DNA of 64,000 nucleotides from Elymus sibiricus (taxonomy: Eukaryota; Streptophyta; Magnoliopsida; Poales; Poaceae). Both the position numbers and the translations under genes were made by a program. Positions 22,212 to 34,341 of the stretch are shown here, piece by piece (position 1 is the first letter of the stretch; every line of letters begins with the position of its first letter). The notes beneath the pieces were generated by a model. The model was not told where the DNA came from. It worked only from the letters and a program-made list of their open reading frames with translations, and searched no databases. Location: contig CM077666.1 of assembly GCA_039707655.1 (NCBI GenBank), positions 392,541,886 to 392,605,885 on the forward strand, in the 5' to 3' direction.

Positions 22212-24792
22212 TCTCTCTCCCTCCTCACCGGTGGCCACAGATCTGGCCTGATTCCATCCGCCGGGGAAGAGGAGGACGTGTACTGACGACAAGGCCATCT
22301 TCTTAGACCTAGCACCGGCGCTGGATGGCCTCCGTCCCCAAGCTCGCTGCCGTAGTGTCGGCGGAGGAGGACGACGATGAGAGAAGCCGCTTCCCGCCGA
22401 CCCTCTAGTATGCTACCTCTTTTCAAACCATACCCTTGTGCTATTGCCCCATCCGCCCATGTCAATGCATGCGGTTGTTTTTCCACTGCCCCATCTCCCC
22501 AAGTTACTAGCCTCGGCTGGTCTTGCAGACGAAAACCTTAATTTTCACTATTAAAGGAAACCCTACTTCATGCTGACTAATCCATGTCTGGGTTGAATAA
22601 GGAAAGAAAGGGGGGAAAGTAGTACTGTAGAAGAGAATTGGTATCGAACCTGCATCTTGGTTGAAAAGGGGAAAAGCAGTAGTAGCTGAGGAACTAGTCT
22701 CTTGTCTCTTGGTTGAAAAAGGAAAGAAAGGCAGGACAACGCAATAGAGAATGACCAGGTCGATAGGTTTGTTGTCCTCACATAGGTAAAAGGTGGCTAA
22801 AGAGAACAAAAATGGGACGTAATCCAGATATGCTGCTTGGATATTTGTTGCTCTGGGCAACCATCCCTGCTTCACCACTCTATGCGTCCGTGGAGGTACA
22901 TTGTACTTTTTCGACAAAGGGTGGATTTTATTGGCTCAAAATGGAGCATCAAGAAGATACATAACACAATGAGCACACACCCGGCCTCTGCACAGCTAGG
23001 ATGCACACCGCCAACACCATGCTATTATTGCCACTTTTTTGTTTTGTTAGTGTAACGCCACCGGTAAAATTATGCTACTGCTAAAGTGATGCCACATTTA
23101 ATTAATGCTGCAGTCAGTCTAATGCCACTGATAAATTGAAAAAGGAAAGAATGGGTGGAAAACTACTACCTCTCTTACAAAATACAAGGCGTTTTGGTAC
23201 ATTAAATTGAACTGCAAAAACATCTTATATTAAGAAACAGAGAGTGTAGAATTCTTCAATTTATGCCGGCAAAGCTAGTCACACCTTTGTTAAAATTAAT
23301 GTTCATTATGTTATTGGAGGAGGTCTGCATTTTTGTCTCTATTGCCTGTTGATTACATATCTAACATCATGATGTAATGGTAAGTCAATTTTTTGTACAG
23401 TTTCACCGAAATGTCAAGGCGGTGATGGCATTTTATTTTAGTTGAACTGCACAAAAAATTCTTAAAAGAAGAGGAAAGGTCTGCAATGGTTCAACCTTTC
23501 ACAAGATACTATGTATGCCTTCATGACATCCATCATTGTTGGCTTCTTTATTCCTTTGAACAGGTGGTTAGAAACTGTCTTGCTACCTTTTCCCATTAAG
23601 AAATTTGGAATGCTTAAATTTGTGAGTCTATGCTTCAACTAGTGCCACTTTTAATCACACTTTCAATATCTGTGCAAATAGGGATGCTCAATTTTAGTGG
23701 AACTGCACAAAAAGTCCAGATGGTTCAACATTATGACCATTATTTTCTGCAAACAATTATATCCAATCGGTGGCACTATGAGCTGTTCATTACCAAGGTA
23801 CATGGTTTGCTACTATCTTGCTTCTGTTTTTGTACTGTCATTAGATAGTAATATTAGTGGTTTGCATGTAAATTTATTGCCAGGGTGGACCACCATTGGT
23901 GGTGCAGGACATGAATCAATGATTGGATGCTCACTTTTGGTTGTATCGATTTCACCTCTTCCATCCCTGCAAACATGGACATCCTTGGTCTGATGAAGAA
24001 TAGGCGCTATATTTCTGCTCTGTACCAGCAAATCAATTCAGTATCAAATTGTCCAGTGCAAAACATGACAGATGCTAGGTGGAAACGACTAGCAGAGACG
24101 TGGTTAAACTAAAAATACAAGGTGGAGTATATGTTAACTAGCTGCTTGATATTTGTGCAAACAGATGTCTGCTCATTGCTATTTGGCAAACAAACACAGG
24201 GACCTCAATTTTTGTGGAACTGCACAAAACAATAGGATAGTCACTGCATGCAGTGCTATTTGAAAATAGACACAGAAGGATTGGATAGTCACTGCATGGA
24301 CTGCACAAAAGTAGTATTGTACTATTTATTGGCCAACACTAGGTGCTTCATTGCTCTGGTCTGATTATCCAATGGGCATCATCTTGCCAAACTTAAAGTT
24401 CAATTCCGAAAATAGTCTTGCTGTGTGATTGACAGATGACCATAACATATTTCAGTGGATGTTCCTCCATCATGTGTGGTTGATTCTCATGGTTCCATCT
24501 GTTGGTGAAGCCACTTACGTTTGCAAGAGTAAATGTAGACTTTACAAAAAAAAATTGTCATTCACTCTGTACTGAATGTTGGCCTTGAGAAGCATCCATG
24601 TTAGTAGCAAGAACAGATATATTGTGTATGATCTGTGAATCATTGAGATGCACAAACATGTTGATCTTATGTATGGGAATCCTACTAGTTGGTTGTGAAT
24701 TTGGGCTATTAATGTGAACATATTACTAAGCCAGGCCTGTGAGTCTGGTGTGAACATTTAGAGCGGATCGGCTCTTACTACTATGCACATCA
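22212..24792. other. About 2.6 kb without a recognisable gene
   Basis: A GC-rich start (22200-22410) resembles a first exon but has no sustained frame. The rest is AT-rich and intron-like, with recurring TTGGTTGAAAAAGGAAAG words (22600-22720, 23140) and repeated AACTGCACAAAA words (23450, 23700, 24220, 24300). No domain, tRNA or terminator is seen. A degraded gene with long introns is possible but not supported. Confidence 0.4.
23169..23246. mobile_element. Very short Stowaway MITE (78 bp)
   Basis: CCTCTCTTACAAAATACAAG through TTAAGAAACAGAGAGTG, flanked by TA on both sides (23167-23168, 23247-23248). It matches the small grass Stowaway type with the CGTTTTGGTACATTAAATTG core. Confidence 0.65.
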
Positions 24793-24820
24793 GTTCCTTT
24801 TTTCTCTTCGCTCAGTGTTT

Positions 24821-25060
24821 TCTTTTTTTTTCGAAATGGAGGCAAAAGATTTGCCTCATGCATTAATTAAGAAGGAGTTCACAGTTGCTTTTACAAAGTA
24901 AAGCGAGACAGAAATTACAAAGACACTACTCTCCCGGCATGATGTGACCCAAATGTTTTGCGCCCGTGGCTCAGACTGGATGTTGAACAACAGGATGGAC
25001 GGAAGAGTAGACTTGTGCCGGAACACCCTAGCATTCCTCTCGCACCAAATGGTCCAACAT
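24821..25060 (-). mobile_element. 5'-truncated LINE (L1-type) 3' end
   Basis: On the minus strand the sequence encodes the C-terminal tail of a plant LINE reverse transcriptase (WTIWCERNARVFR), continues to an untranslated end and finishes in a poly(A) stretch (poly-T at 24821-24831). It is flanked by imperfect direct repeats of about 28 bp (24793-24820 and 25061-25088, GTTCCTTWTTTCTCTTCKCTC, three mismatches). A poly(A) tail, 5' truncation and a long target duplication are hallmarks of target-primed reverse transcription. Confidence 0.8.
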
Positions 25061-25088
25061 GTTCCTTATTTCTCTTCTCTCACTGTTT

Positions 25089-25535
25089 ACAAGTTACTGA
25101 TCGATCACTAGCTAGCCTAATAATACACTCCTGGTAGTTTTAGTTGCGACGCAAGATCCAAGGGTGGCAGTTTTTAGAATAAAAATGCCTTCCTCTGAAG
25201 AAAATGACATGCTGTTCTGAAGAAAATGCCATGGGAATCTGAAGAAACTGCCAGCAAAAACGTTCGCAAATGCATTCTCTCCCAGCGAACATTCATCAGC
25301 TATTGTGATCCTACACGTACACTATCCGACCGACTCGATCCTACACGAATAACCAGCGGATCACGCACGTACCTCATCTGGATGAATGGAGTGCACTCGT
25401 TTGACTGTCGTGCCGATGTGCGACCCAACACTGACGGGACAGGACGGGAGTACGGTACAGTCATAATTTTAGTTTTTCTAGTTTTCCACGGCAAGCTGGC
25501 GCGCTAAGCCAAGCCTACTTATGCATTGAATTCCG
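25089..25535. other. Spacer upstream of the 25536 ORF
   Basis: Contains three GAAGAAAATGMCAT-type repeats (25195-25250) and an inverted GTTCGC/GCGAAC pair (25261-25290), motifs I associate with dispersed grass repeats. No clear TATA box is placed for the following ORF. Confidence 0.35.
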
Positions 25536-26186
25536 ATGACCGTTGTGTTTCCCATGACACGCCGGTTTACCTACCGTTCGCCTATAATTACTGGTTCCCG
25601 GGATGCTCCGGTGGCACCTTCACCCAACGCACCCTATCCTCACAAGACCCCACCGGCCGGACGTCGCTCGCCACTTGCCCTCGCTCTCGCCACATCTGTG
25701 ATGCCCCCGCATGGCAGCAATAGGCACTGCCAGAGGCACTCACCGCCGGAGTTAGTGTTCGGTTTTTCACCGAAAGGCAGACGGAGGGAGGAGGCATTCT
25801 GGCGGTCTTTAGATGGCAATGCGGAGTATGAGGATGCCTTGGAGCACGACCGCATGGTGGAGGAGCAGCATACCATCGATTTGTGCCACCAGCAGAGTAT
25901 GGAGGAGGAGCAGCGCACCGCCGCTCTGCATCGCGAGCAGAGCGCCCGCAACTGTGCCGACTACGTGGAGGCCGGCGCCCAGCGAATAGCTCTAGAGGCC
26001 GTCAGGCACGCACACGTGCCCAACGCTGAATTTTACTACCAGCTCATCAAGTGGGTTTCCCGCTTAGAAGCCGAAGCTTCGGTGGACCACGCCGGCATGG
26101 AAAGGGCCAACGGGCGCGAGCAACGCGCCCTATCGCACCTCTGGCAAGTCCGAGGCGAGGAGGAGGATCTCGGTGCCGGCGTTTAG
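25536..26186 (+). CDS. Hypothetical 216-residue protein
   Basis: I do not recognise it. The first ~65 residues are Pro/Arg/Ser-rich and may be untranslated; Met56 at 25701 is an alternative start. From residue ~73 (VFGFSPKGRRREEAFWRSL) to the end the sequence is strongly helical, rich in Glu, Gln, Ala, His and Arg, with heptad-like spacing. It includes MVEEQHTIDLCHQQSMEEEQ, then FYYQLIKWVSRLEAEASVDH. There is no signal peptide, membrane span or cysteine motif. Third-position GC is high, as in grass genes. The trailer is AT-rich. It could be a lineage-specific gene or part of the CACTA-like repeat unit downstream. Confidence 0.4.
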   Translation: MTVVFPMTRRFTYRSPIITGSRDAPVAPSPNAPYPHKTPPAGRRSPLALALATSVMPPHGSNRHCQRHSPPELVFGFSPKGRRREEAFWRSLDGNAEYEDALEHDRMVEEQHTIDLCHQQSMEEEQRTAALHREQSARNCADYVEAGAQRIALEAVRHAHVPNAEFYYQLIKWVSRLEAEASVDHAGMERANGREQRALSHLWQVRGEEEDLGAGV

Positions 26187-26429
26187 CGTGTGCCGCAGAT
26201 GGCGGCCGGCATCGTCTAGTTAGCTAAGAGTATGTTAGTTGTTCTAAACTCAAGTATTAGTGGGAGTAGATAGTTAAGTTGGCTATGATGGTTGTTAATG
26301 TGGAAGTTCAGTACTCTATCTCTGAATCAGTCTTGTTACTTTGCTCTGAATGTTGAACTTTCCGATTGAACGTTTGGAATGGGCAGTTATATTTTTAAAT
26401 GGGCTGTATTTGTCTGCCACGGATTAAGA

Positions 26430-29202
26430 GGCAGACTTGTGAGCCTACTAGGTTGATGCGTACACAAGGCTTTGTTAACTTAGTCAACAAACGATTGTGG
26501 CAGCCTAAGCCGTTGGATGTCAATCCAACGTCTGTTGTGCTTTTTCAATCTCTTGTCTTCTTCCTCTAGGCTCCAGCTGCCCAAACCAAACCAATGCCGG
26601 CGAGATCGCCTACTCCCGCCTTCTGCGGCTTGCTGCGTAGCCGCGCACGCATCGCTGTCCCACCATACCCTAACCGGTGCCAGGCCATCCCTCTACACCC
26701 ACCCACCCCCACCTCCTGTTATTTTCCGGCGACGGCATCCCCACCCCGCACCAACCCTCGTACTCCCCTCCGTTTCCGACCACACTGCCGCATCTTCCAT
26801 GGCTCCTTTTCGTTCCCGTCCGAGGCCTCGCCGTCGTCCTCCACTTTGGTTCCCTCGCCGCGGCACCGCCTTCTGGCATTGTCAACATGGTCAACAACTG
26901 AGAGGAATCAGGAGATGATTGTACGTGGAGAGGATGGCAGTACGTAAGCAAGTGCCTCCTTATTACAGGCCAAAAAAATGCTTCCTCCTAATGGTTTCCG
27001 GACATCTTGGTCCCACCCCATTGTCAACGTAGTCAATAAATGAGAGAATTGCACAACGAGCGACTGTCAACAAACGACAGGAATCGGTGAGGACTGTACG
27101 TGGAGAGGTTGACAGTAGGAACCCCCAGGTCCATCGTACGCAAGCAAGTTCCTCCTTATTACATGAAAAAAAATGCTTGCTCCTAATGGTTTGCTGACAT
27201 TCGGGACCTACGACATTGTCAATGTAGTCAATAAACGAAAGAATTACACAAGGAGCGGCTGACACCTGGGACCCAGTAGCTCGAGCAGTTTTGTTGTTGT
27301 TGTTATTGAGACGGCAGGGTATCAACTGGGCTATGCGGCGTCTGTGGCCCATCTAGCCCAGGCTTTATTTACAACATGACGAGCCCAACTGTTTATTTGT
27401 CCGTGAAAATGACTAGCGCACCTTTTTTTCGCACAATACCCTACACAGGCCGATTTCCTTTTCCCCGCCCTGCTGGGCTGCAAATCTTTCAAGACGACGA
27501 GGGATACATTCGGCCTGGCCATAAAAAAAGGCTATAAATTTTGTGAGTAATATGAAATGGGGTCTAAATATATAAAAACCACATCAAATGGGCAATTAGT
27601 TTCAAATTGCAAATTTTATTTTATTTTTTCATATTTCATTGGATTTTAACATAATTTAAATTTATTCTAAAATTTGTTTTTATCGGGCTCGAAATTTCGG
27701 GATTAAAAGTAGTTAGAAAATTTCAGTGACTAGTCTTTTATTTTATGTTTACCACATCACCAGCCCAGTTTTCTATCTTGAAATGGCTAGCCCAGTTCTA
27801 TTTTCTTTTGCACAATACCCAACCGAGGCCTACTTGCTTTTCTCAGCCCTACTGGGCTTCAAATCTTTCAAGACAAGGAGGGATGCATTCGGCTTGCCCA
27901 CAAAATGGCCTATTTCCCTAAATAAAAGAAAATGGCCTATAAGTAATAAGAAATGGGCTGTAAATTTTAAGAAACACAGCAACCGGTAATTAGTTTCAAA
28001 TTTCGTTTCATCCAGATTTTGAAATTATAAATTTCATTGGATTTTTCTGCGGTGAAAATATCATTGGATTATAATTAATATAATTTTATTTTTCAAATTA
28101 GTCTGAATCAGACTCGAAACATCGGGATTAAAAACAGTTCGGAGCCCACCAAAATATGCAAAATTTCATTGAAATTTTTAACCGTGGCCAGAATATTGGC
28201 TGTAATGCTAACAAAAAGAATATGTGCTGCAAAAAAATCCTTAAGAAAGAGTAAATGGGTTGTAAATTATTAAAACTAATAGCAAATGTGCTGTATGATG
28301 TTTGCCATAGATTTGGAGGCTGACTTGGGCCTACTAAGTTGATGCGTACGCAGGGCTTTGTCAACTTAGTCAACAAATGATTCTAGCAGCGGTGACCGTT
28401 GGATGTTAATCCAACAGCCGTGCTACTTCTTCAATCTCTGATCTTCTTGCTCCAGCCGCCCAAACCAGCGCCGGCTGGACCGCCTTCTCCCGCCTCCCGT
28501 GGCCGACTGTGCTGCCGCGCATGCCTCACCACCCCACCCCACTCCCATCGCTAGCCAGTTCATCCCTCTACTCACCCACATCTCCTGTTTTTCTCCGGCG
28601 ATGGCAGCCTCACACCACAGCCGAACCAGTAAACCCTCGTACTCCCCTCCGCGTGGGCAACCACTGCCAAGTCGTCCTCATCTTCGGGTCGTTCCCTTAC
28701 TAGGCCTCGCCGTTGTCCACCACCTTGGTGCTCTCGGCACGGCGTCGTCAATGCAGTCAATGAACGGCAGCCATCGGAAGAGGACTGTATGTGGAGAGGC
28801 TGACAGCTGGGACCCACGAGGTCCATGGTCGCATGCAAGGAAGTGCCTCCTTATTCCGAGCAAGAAAAATGATTCCTTCCCCTGCTAGCTGGGACCCACC
28901 TGATTTGTAGGCTGACTTGTGGGCCTACCAAGTTGACGCGTACGCAGGGCTTTGTCAACTTAGTCAACAAACAATTCTAGCAGCAGTGACCGTTGGATGT
29001 TAATCCAACCGCCGTGCTGCTTCTTCAATCTCTGATCTTCTTTTTTCTTGCGGGAGAATCTCTGATCTTCTTGCTCCAGCCGCCCAAACCAGCACTGGCG
29101 GGACCGCCTGCTCCTACCTCCCGTGGCTGGCTGTGCTGCTGCGCAGGCCTCACCGCCAAACCCTACTCCCACCGCAGGCGAGGCCATCCCTCTACTCACC
29201 CA
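26430..29202. repeat. Diverged repeats of a ~0.6 kb GC-rich unit (R1, R2, R3) with spacer
   Basis: A block beginning GCCTACTARGTTGATGCGTAC, with CTTTGTCAACTTAGTCAAC, then CCGTTGGATGT and CCGCCCAAACCAG, starts near 26445, 28325 and 28920. R2 and R3 are adjacent with a period of about 595 bp. R3 is interrupted at 29202 by an LTR element and resumes at 35882. Between R1 and R2 another pair of related ~230 bp blocks occurs (27370-27610 and 27745-27990, GGGCTKCAAATCTTTCAAGAC). Short Pro/Ser-rich frames inside are not supported as genes. I infer these belong to the CACTA element ending at 38037. Confidence 0.6.
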
Positions 29203-30744
29203 TGATACATCTCCAACGTATCTATAATTTTTGATTGTTCCATGCTGTTATATTATCAATCTTGGATGTTTTTATATACATTTACAGCAATTATATATCA
29301 TTTCCGGAGACTAACCTATTAACCTAGTGCCCAATGCCAGTTGCTGTTTTCTGCCCTGTTTTTGTTTTACAGAAAATCAATACCAAACGAAGTCCAAATG
29401 CCACGAAACTTTTTGGAGATTTTTTTCCAGACAAGATAAACACTGGAAGCGTTGGGAGAGGGCCAGAAGACCCAGGAGGTGGCCATGAGCCACCAGGGCG
29501 CGCCTGCCTCGTGGGCCCCCCTTTGCTCCCTTTGACCTAATTCCACCACTATAAATTCAGGAAAAATCAGAAACCCTCAGGGGAGTCCACGAAATACTTT
29601 TTCCGCCGCCGCAAGTTTCTGTTCTCGAGAGATCCCATCTGGAGGCCTTCTCCAGTACTCCGCCGGAGGGGGAATCGATCACGGAGGGGCTCTACATCAA
29701 CCTTGCTGCCCTTCTGATGATGCGTGAGTAGTTTACCGCAGACCTTCGGGTCCATAGTTAGTAGCTAGATGGCTTCTTCTCTCTTTTTGATCTTCAATAC
29801 AATGTTCTCCTCGATATTCTTGGAGTTCTATCCGATGTAATCACTTTTTGCGGTGCGTTTGTTGGGATCCGATGAATTGTGAGTTAATGATCAGATTATG
29901 CATGAATATATTTGAGTCTTCTCTGATCTCTTTTATGCATGATTATTACAGCCTCGTATTTCTTCTCCGATCTATTGATTTGGTTTGGCCAACTAGATTG
30001 ATTTATCTTGCCATGGGAAGAGGTGCTTTGTAGTGGGTTCGATCTTGCGGTGTTCAATCCCAGTGACAGAAAGGGACATGACACATATGTATCGTTGCTA
30101 CTAAGGGTAAAAAGATGGGGTTTATTCATACGTGAGTTTATCTTATCTACATCATGTCATCATTCTTAAGGCGTTACTCCGTTCTTTTATGGACTTAATA
30201 CACTAGATGCATGCTGGATAGCGGTCGATGTGTGGAGTAATAGTAGTAGATGCAGGCAGTAGTCGATCTACTTATTTTGGACGTGATGCCTATATACATG
30301 ATCATTGCCTTGGATATCATCATGATTATTTGCTTTTCTATCAATTGCCCAACAGTAATTTGTCCACCCACCGTATGCTACTTTCTCGAGAGAAGCCTCT
30401 AGTGAAAACTATGGCCCCCGGGTCTATCTAAATCATATTACTAAAACCCTAAAAATATTGCTGCCATTTTTTTTAATTTATTTTATTTTGTATTTTTGTT
30501 TCAATCTATCTACCTATCACATACAATTTAATCTTGCAATTAACCGCCGAGGGATTGACAACCCCTCATTTGCGTTGGGTGCAAGGATTTGTTGTTTGTG
30601 TGCAGGTACTGCTAACGAGGTGTTGCGTGGTTCTCCTACTAGATTGATAACCTTGGTTTCATAACTGAGGGAAATACTTACCTTGGCTGTGCTGCATCAT
30701 CCCTTCCTCTTCGGGGATAAAGCCAACGCAAGCTACAAGTAACA
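29203..30744 (+). repeat. 5' LTR (1542 bp)
   Basis: Matches 34342-35881 along its whole length. It contains a ~30 bp segment (around 30500-30528, ATCTATCTACCTATCACAT) absent from the 3' LTR, while the 3' LTR carries a ~25 bp insertion near 34645. These differences show the copy is not very recent. Confidence 0.93.
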
Positions 30745-30755
30745 GGAAGAATTTC

Positions 30756-30772
30756 TGGCGCCGTTGCCGGGG
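30756..30772 (+). other. Primer-binding site
   Basis: TGGCGCCGTTGCCGGGG lies 11 bp after the LTR, where a tRNA 3' end would prime minus-strand synthesis. Confidence 0.85.
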
Positions 30773-30948
30773 AGACATCATCAACATCTATCAAGTACCT
30801 TTGCATAAACTCTCATCTCCTTGCATTTACTTTATTTGCCATTTGCCTCTCGTTTTCATCTCCCCCACTTCTAAAACATTTTTACAAAAATACAAAAATA
30901 TTTTCCGTTTGCCTTTTTCTTGTTTCCTTGTTTGCTTGCTTTATCATT

Positions 30949-31767
30949 ATGGCTAGTTCTTCGCTCATTACTATCACCCCTATAAATGAAGTACTTAATT
31001 TTAAACAAAGGGGAGGGGAGAATTTAAAAGATGCTTGGTATAGGATTTGTGTTGCTCATAATAGATCAACTCGTAAGCAATCCTCTACCATCCTTCTTCG
31101 CAATTTTTATGTGGGCATTACTACTTGGTATCGATTTGTGCTTGATACTATTACTGGATGGAATTTCTTGATGTGTCCCTCTACATATGCTTTTAATGCT
31201 ATGGGAAATTTAGTGGGATCACCACCTATTACTATTAATGAAACAACTTTGACCTTGGAACATGTTATGCAAAGGTTAGATGCTATTCAAAACAAAATGC
31301 CTACCATTAAGCATATTGAAAATTTAGATAAAAAGATTCATAACCATGTTACTCAATTTGGATCAAAAGTAGGTATTACTCTTAAGATGCTAAAAGAGAA
31401 AGAACCAATAATTAATGAAAGAGTGGAACAAAGTCCCGCTAGGATTGATAAGTTTAAGGAAAATATTAATAAATTAGGTTCCGCTTTTTCTTCGGCTAAA
31501 ACTATTGAAAAAATTACTCCTAGCAAGAATTGCAAGTTTATGTATGTCCCCAAAACCAATGGTGCTACGTCTAGTAAGGGAAATGAGGATCTTAAAATGA
31601 TTTGCGTGCACCCCGATTTCATCGGTATAATTAAGGAACCTATTCACAAAAGTAAAATTCTTGATTTTGTGCCTAGAAGTGTGATGGTGAGAAACACCTA
31701 TGTTAAATCTATTATAAAAAGTGGATGTGTGATTGAGGAGTTGGAAATCAAAGACGACAATACATGA
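30949..31767 (+). CDS. Gag-like protein of the 29203 element
   Basis: An uninterrupted frame. I favour the second methionine (MASSSLITI at 30949) because the preceding residues are hydrophobic and out of keeping. Residues ~20-95 match plant Gypsy gag cores (KDAWYRICVAHNRSTRKQ, then RNFYVGITTWYRFVLDT). The following ~90 residues are helical and Lys/Glu-rich (coiled-coil-like). No zinc knuckle and no protease follow. Gag forms the particle that packages element RNA. Since pol is absent, mobility would need enzymes from another element. Confidence 0.65.
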   Translation: MASSSLITITPINEVLNFKQRGGENLKDAWYRICVAHNRSTRKQSSTILLRNFYVGITTWYRFVLDTITGWNFLMCPSTYAFNAMGNLVGSPPITINETTLTLEHVMQRLDAIQNKMPTIKHIENLDKKIHNHVTQFGSKVGITLKMLKEKEPIINERVEQSPARIDKFKENINKLGSAFSSAKTIEKITPSKNCKFMYVPKTNGATSSKGNEDLKMICVHPDFIGIIKEPIHKSKILDFVPRSVMVRNTYVKSIIKSGCVIEELEIKDDNT

Positions 31768-32418
31768 AACTATGCATTATGCCTAGCTAGGGGCATAAAA
31801 CAATAGCGTTTGTTGGGAGGCAACCCAATGAATAAAATATATTTTTTATGTTATTGTGTGTTTTCGCAATTATGCTACTGGTATGATTGTGTTTTTGTGT
31901 TTTTAATTAGTGTTTGTGCCAAGTAAAGCCTTTAGGATGATTTGGAAGATAGTATAATTGATGCTGTTTGGAAAACAGAAAGTTTTGCGTCCAGTGCCTG
32001 AATTTTGTTTCTGTACTGGAGCGTCAGAAAAATCTGAAATTTTTACAAAGTATTGGTATATGAATTTCCCACGTTTTCCTAATTTTTCAGAATTTTTGGA
32101 GGTACCGAAGTATGGCCTTTAAATAGATTGCTACATACTGTTCTGTTTTTGACAGATTCTGTTTTTGATGCACTACTTGCTTGTTTTGATGAATCTATGG
32201 ATTGTATCGGGGGGTATAAGACATGGTGAAGTTAGAGTACAGTAGGTATAATGCAAAAATAAAATATGAATGGGTTTTCAACAGTACTTAAAGTAGTGAT
32301 TTATTTTGTTATACTAACGGATCTCACGAAGGTATTGTTGAGTTTTGTGTGATTGAAGTTTTCAAGTTTTGGGTGACATCACGATGGATGAAGGAATAAG
32401 GAGTAGTAAAATTCTAAG

Positions 32419-32444
32419 CTTGGGGATGCCCGAGGCACCCCAAG
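32419..32444 (+). other. Hairpin with PPT-like 5' arm
   Basis: CTTGGGGATGCC, loop CGA, then GGCACCCCAAG: an 11-12 bp stem with one A-C mismatch. Its 5' side repeats the element's own polypurine tract sequence. Confidence 0.7.
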
Positions 32445-32478
32445 GAAATATTCAAGGAAGACTCAAGCGTATAAGCTT

Positions 32479-32502
32479 GGGGATGCCCCGGAAGGCATCC
32501 CC
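32479..32502 (+). other. Perfect hairpin GGGGATGCC/GGCATCCCC
   Basis: A nine-base perfect stem around the loop CCGGAA. It is preceded by AAGCTT, so AAGCTTGGGGATGCC appears again exactly as at 32416 and at the PPT at 34328. Confidence 0.85.
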
Positions 32503-32689
32503 TCTTTCTTCTACCAACCATCGGTAATTTTACTTGGAGCTATATTTTTATTCATCACATGATATGTGTTTTACTTGGAGCGTCTTGTATTATATGAGTC
32601 TTTGCGTTGTTTGCTTTTTAGTTTGTCACAATCATCTTTGCTGAAGACACCTATCTTGAGAGAGCCACACGTTTATCATCATAATTTGT

Positions 32690-33020
32690 TAGAATACTCT
32701 ATGTGCTTCACTTAAATATTTTGAGCTAGGCAGTTGCTCTAGTGCTTCACTTAAATCTTTTTGAGCACGGTGGTGGCTATATTTTAAAGAAATAAACTCT
32801 CATGCTTCACTTATATTATTTTGAGAGTTGATTGAAATTTTGAAGAAATAAATTCTCATGCTTCACTTATATTATTTTGAGAATTGACAAGATTGAAATT
32901 TTGAAGAAATGAATTCTCATGCTTCACTTATATTATTTTGAGAATTGATAAGATTAAAATTTTGAAGAAATATTTGCGCTCTCATGCTTCACTTAAATCT
33001 TTTTGAGAGTTGACAATAGT
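32690..33020 (+). repeat. Degenerate 57-65 bp tandem repeat
   Basis: CTCATGCTTCACTTATATTA recurs with starts at 32798, 32855, 32916 and 32981 (last copy diverging after CACTTA), with two further diverged GTGCTTCACTTAAAT copies before. Each unit ends in a TTTTGAGA word. Non-coding. Confidence 0.85.
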
Positions 33021-34327
33021 AATGGTAATTTGGACAAGATATGAATTTGGTCCCAAAGTGATGAATATTCAAGAGGGATATAATAAAAACTTTCATATAG
33101 ATCATTGGATATGATAGGTGTGATTCCTTTCAATAGTTTTGCGATATGGAAATGATAATATGTGAGTCATGTTAGTGAGTAATTGTGATTTAGTAAGAAT
33201 GTTAGTGTTAAGGTTTGCGATTCCCTATGCATGCACATTAAGTCAATAGTTATGCAATGAAATTATATCCTACTTATGGTGCATTATTCGGTGTTAGTTG
33301 TGTTCAATGCATGTTTATGACTGTTTTCATTTTTGGTTGGTTTCTTCTCAATCTATTTGCTAGCCTTCATTTGTACAAGGCGGAAATACTGCTTGTGCAT
33401 CCAAAATCCTTAAACCCAAGTTGTGCCAAATGAGTCCATTATATCTACCTATATGCGGTATTTCAATGCCGTTCCAAGTAAATTTGCGTGTGCCAACTCT
33501 AAATTTCAAAATAATTTTTCCATTTTGTGTGCCCGTACCGCTCATGAAGCGGCAGGGGGTGGCCATTATTTTCCATGCTAGGTGTCTTATTCTCACGATG
33601 AGTGTTTATTCACTTGTCATTGCACGAGAGAATGTTTGGTAATAGGGATGCCCAGTCCCACAATGAAATCAAAAACTAATAACAACAAAATTCCTTGGAA
33701 AGTGTTGGTATGGAGGGCACCCGTGGATACGGCTAGCCATGGATTGTGAAAGAAATGATGGAAAGGAAATAAACTTTACTTTTTGTATGGGAACAATCTA
33801 TGATGTGTATAGCATGGAAAATATTGGGAATTCTCGGTCGTTTTCGTTGACCGGAAAAGCATGCCTCTCAAAATATTTTTATCTCTCTAATTTAAGCTTT
33901 GAGCTCTGGCACATTTGACAAATCTCTGCTTCCCTCTGCGAACGGCCTATCTATTTATTTTTATGCAATTTTTATTTTTACTTGAGTCTCCATCTTCTTT
34001 TACAACAGCACCAACTAGAGAGCACTATTGTCATACTTGTGCATTGGATGTAGCTAATATTTGAGTGTGTTTCATGAATGGATCAATGATTGAGCATAAT
34101 GGGCTAGGGATAACTTTCTTTAGCGTTGATATTTTGAAAGACATGGTTGCTTGTTAGCATGCTTGAGTATTTATATCTTCATGTCAAACTATAGACTATT
34201 GCTTTGAATCATACAAGTCCAATGTCCATGCTATAAAAGAAAATAATATGTGATGAATATGATAGACAACATTCCACATCAAAAATTCTATTTTTGTCAT
34301 TTACCTACTCGAGGACGAGCAGGAAAT

Positions 34328-34341
34328 AAGCTTGGGGATGC
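34328..34341 (+). other. Polypurine tract of the 29203 element
   Basis: AAGCTTGGGGATGC abuts the 3' LTR start TGATACATC. This is where plus-strand DNA synthesis would be primed. Confidence 0.8.

Larger units (their letters stand above)
31768..34341 (+). other. Untranslated 3' interior of the 29203 element
   Basis: 2.6 kb of AT-rich sequence without pol coding. It contains two strong hairpins (32419-32444 and 32479-32502), a degenerate tandem array (32690-33020) and the polypurine tract at the end. Short frames here (for example on the minus strand at 33360-33596) are not supported. Confidence 0.6.

Noticed and set aside
22166..22486. Possible first exon of a gene at 22.2-22.4 kb
   Set aside because: No sustained frame, no matching downstream exons with clear splice sites, no recognised domain.
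1..26400. Left termini (CACTACAA) for the two CACTA elements
   Set aside because: Every CACTAC in the window (e.g. 5352, 19985, 24906, 38755, 50008) lacks the following AAGAAA or AAAAAA and the subterminal context.
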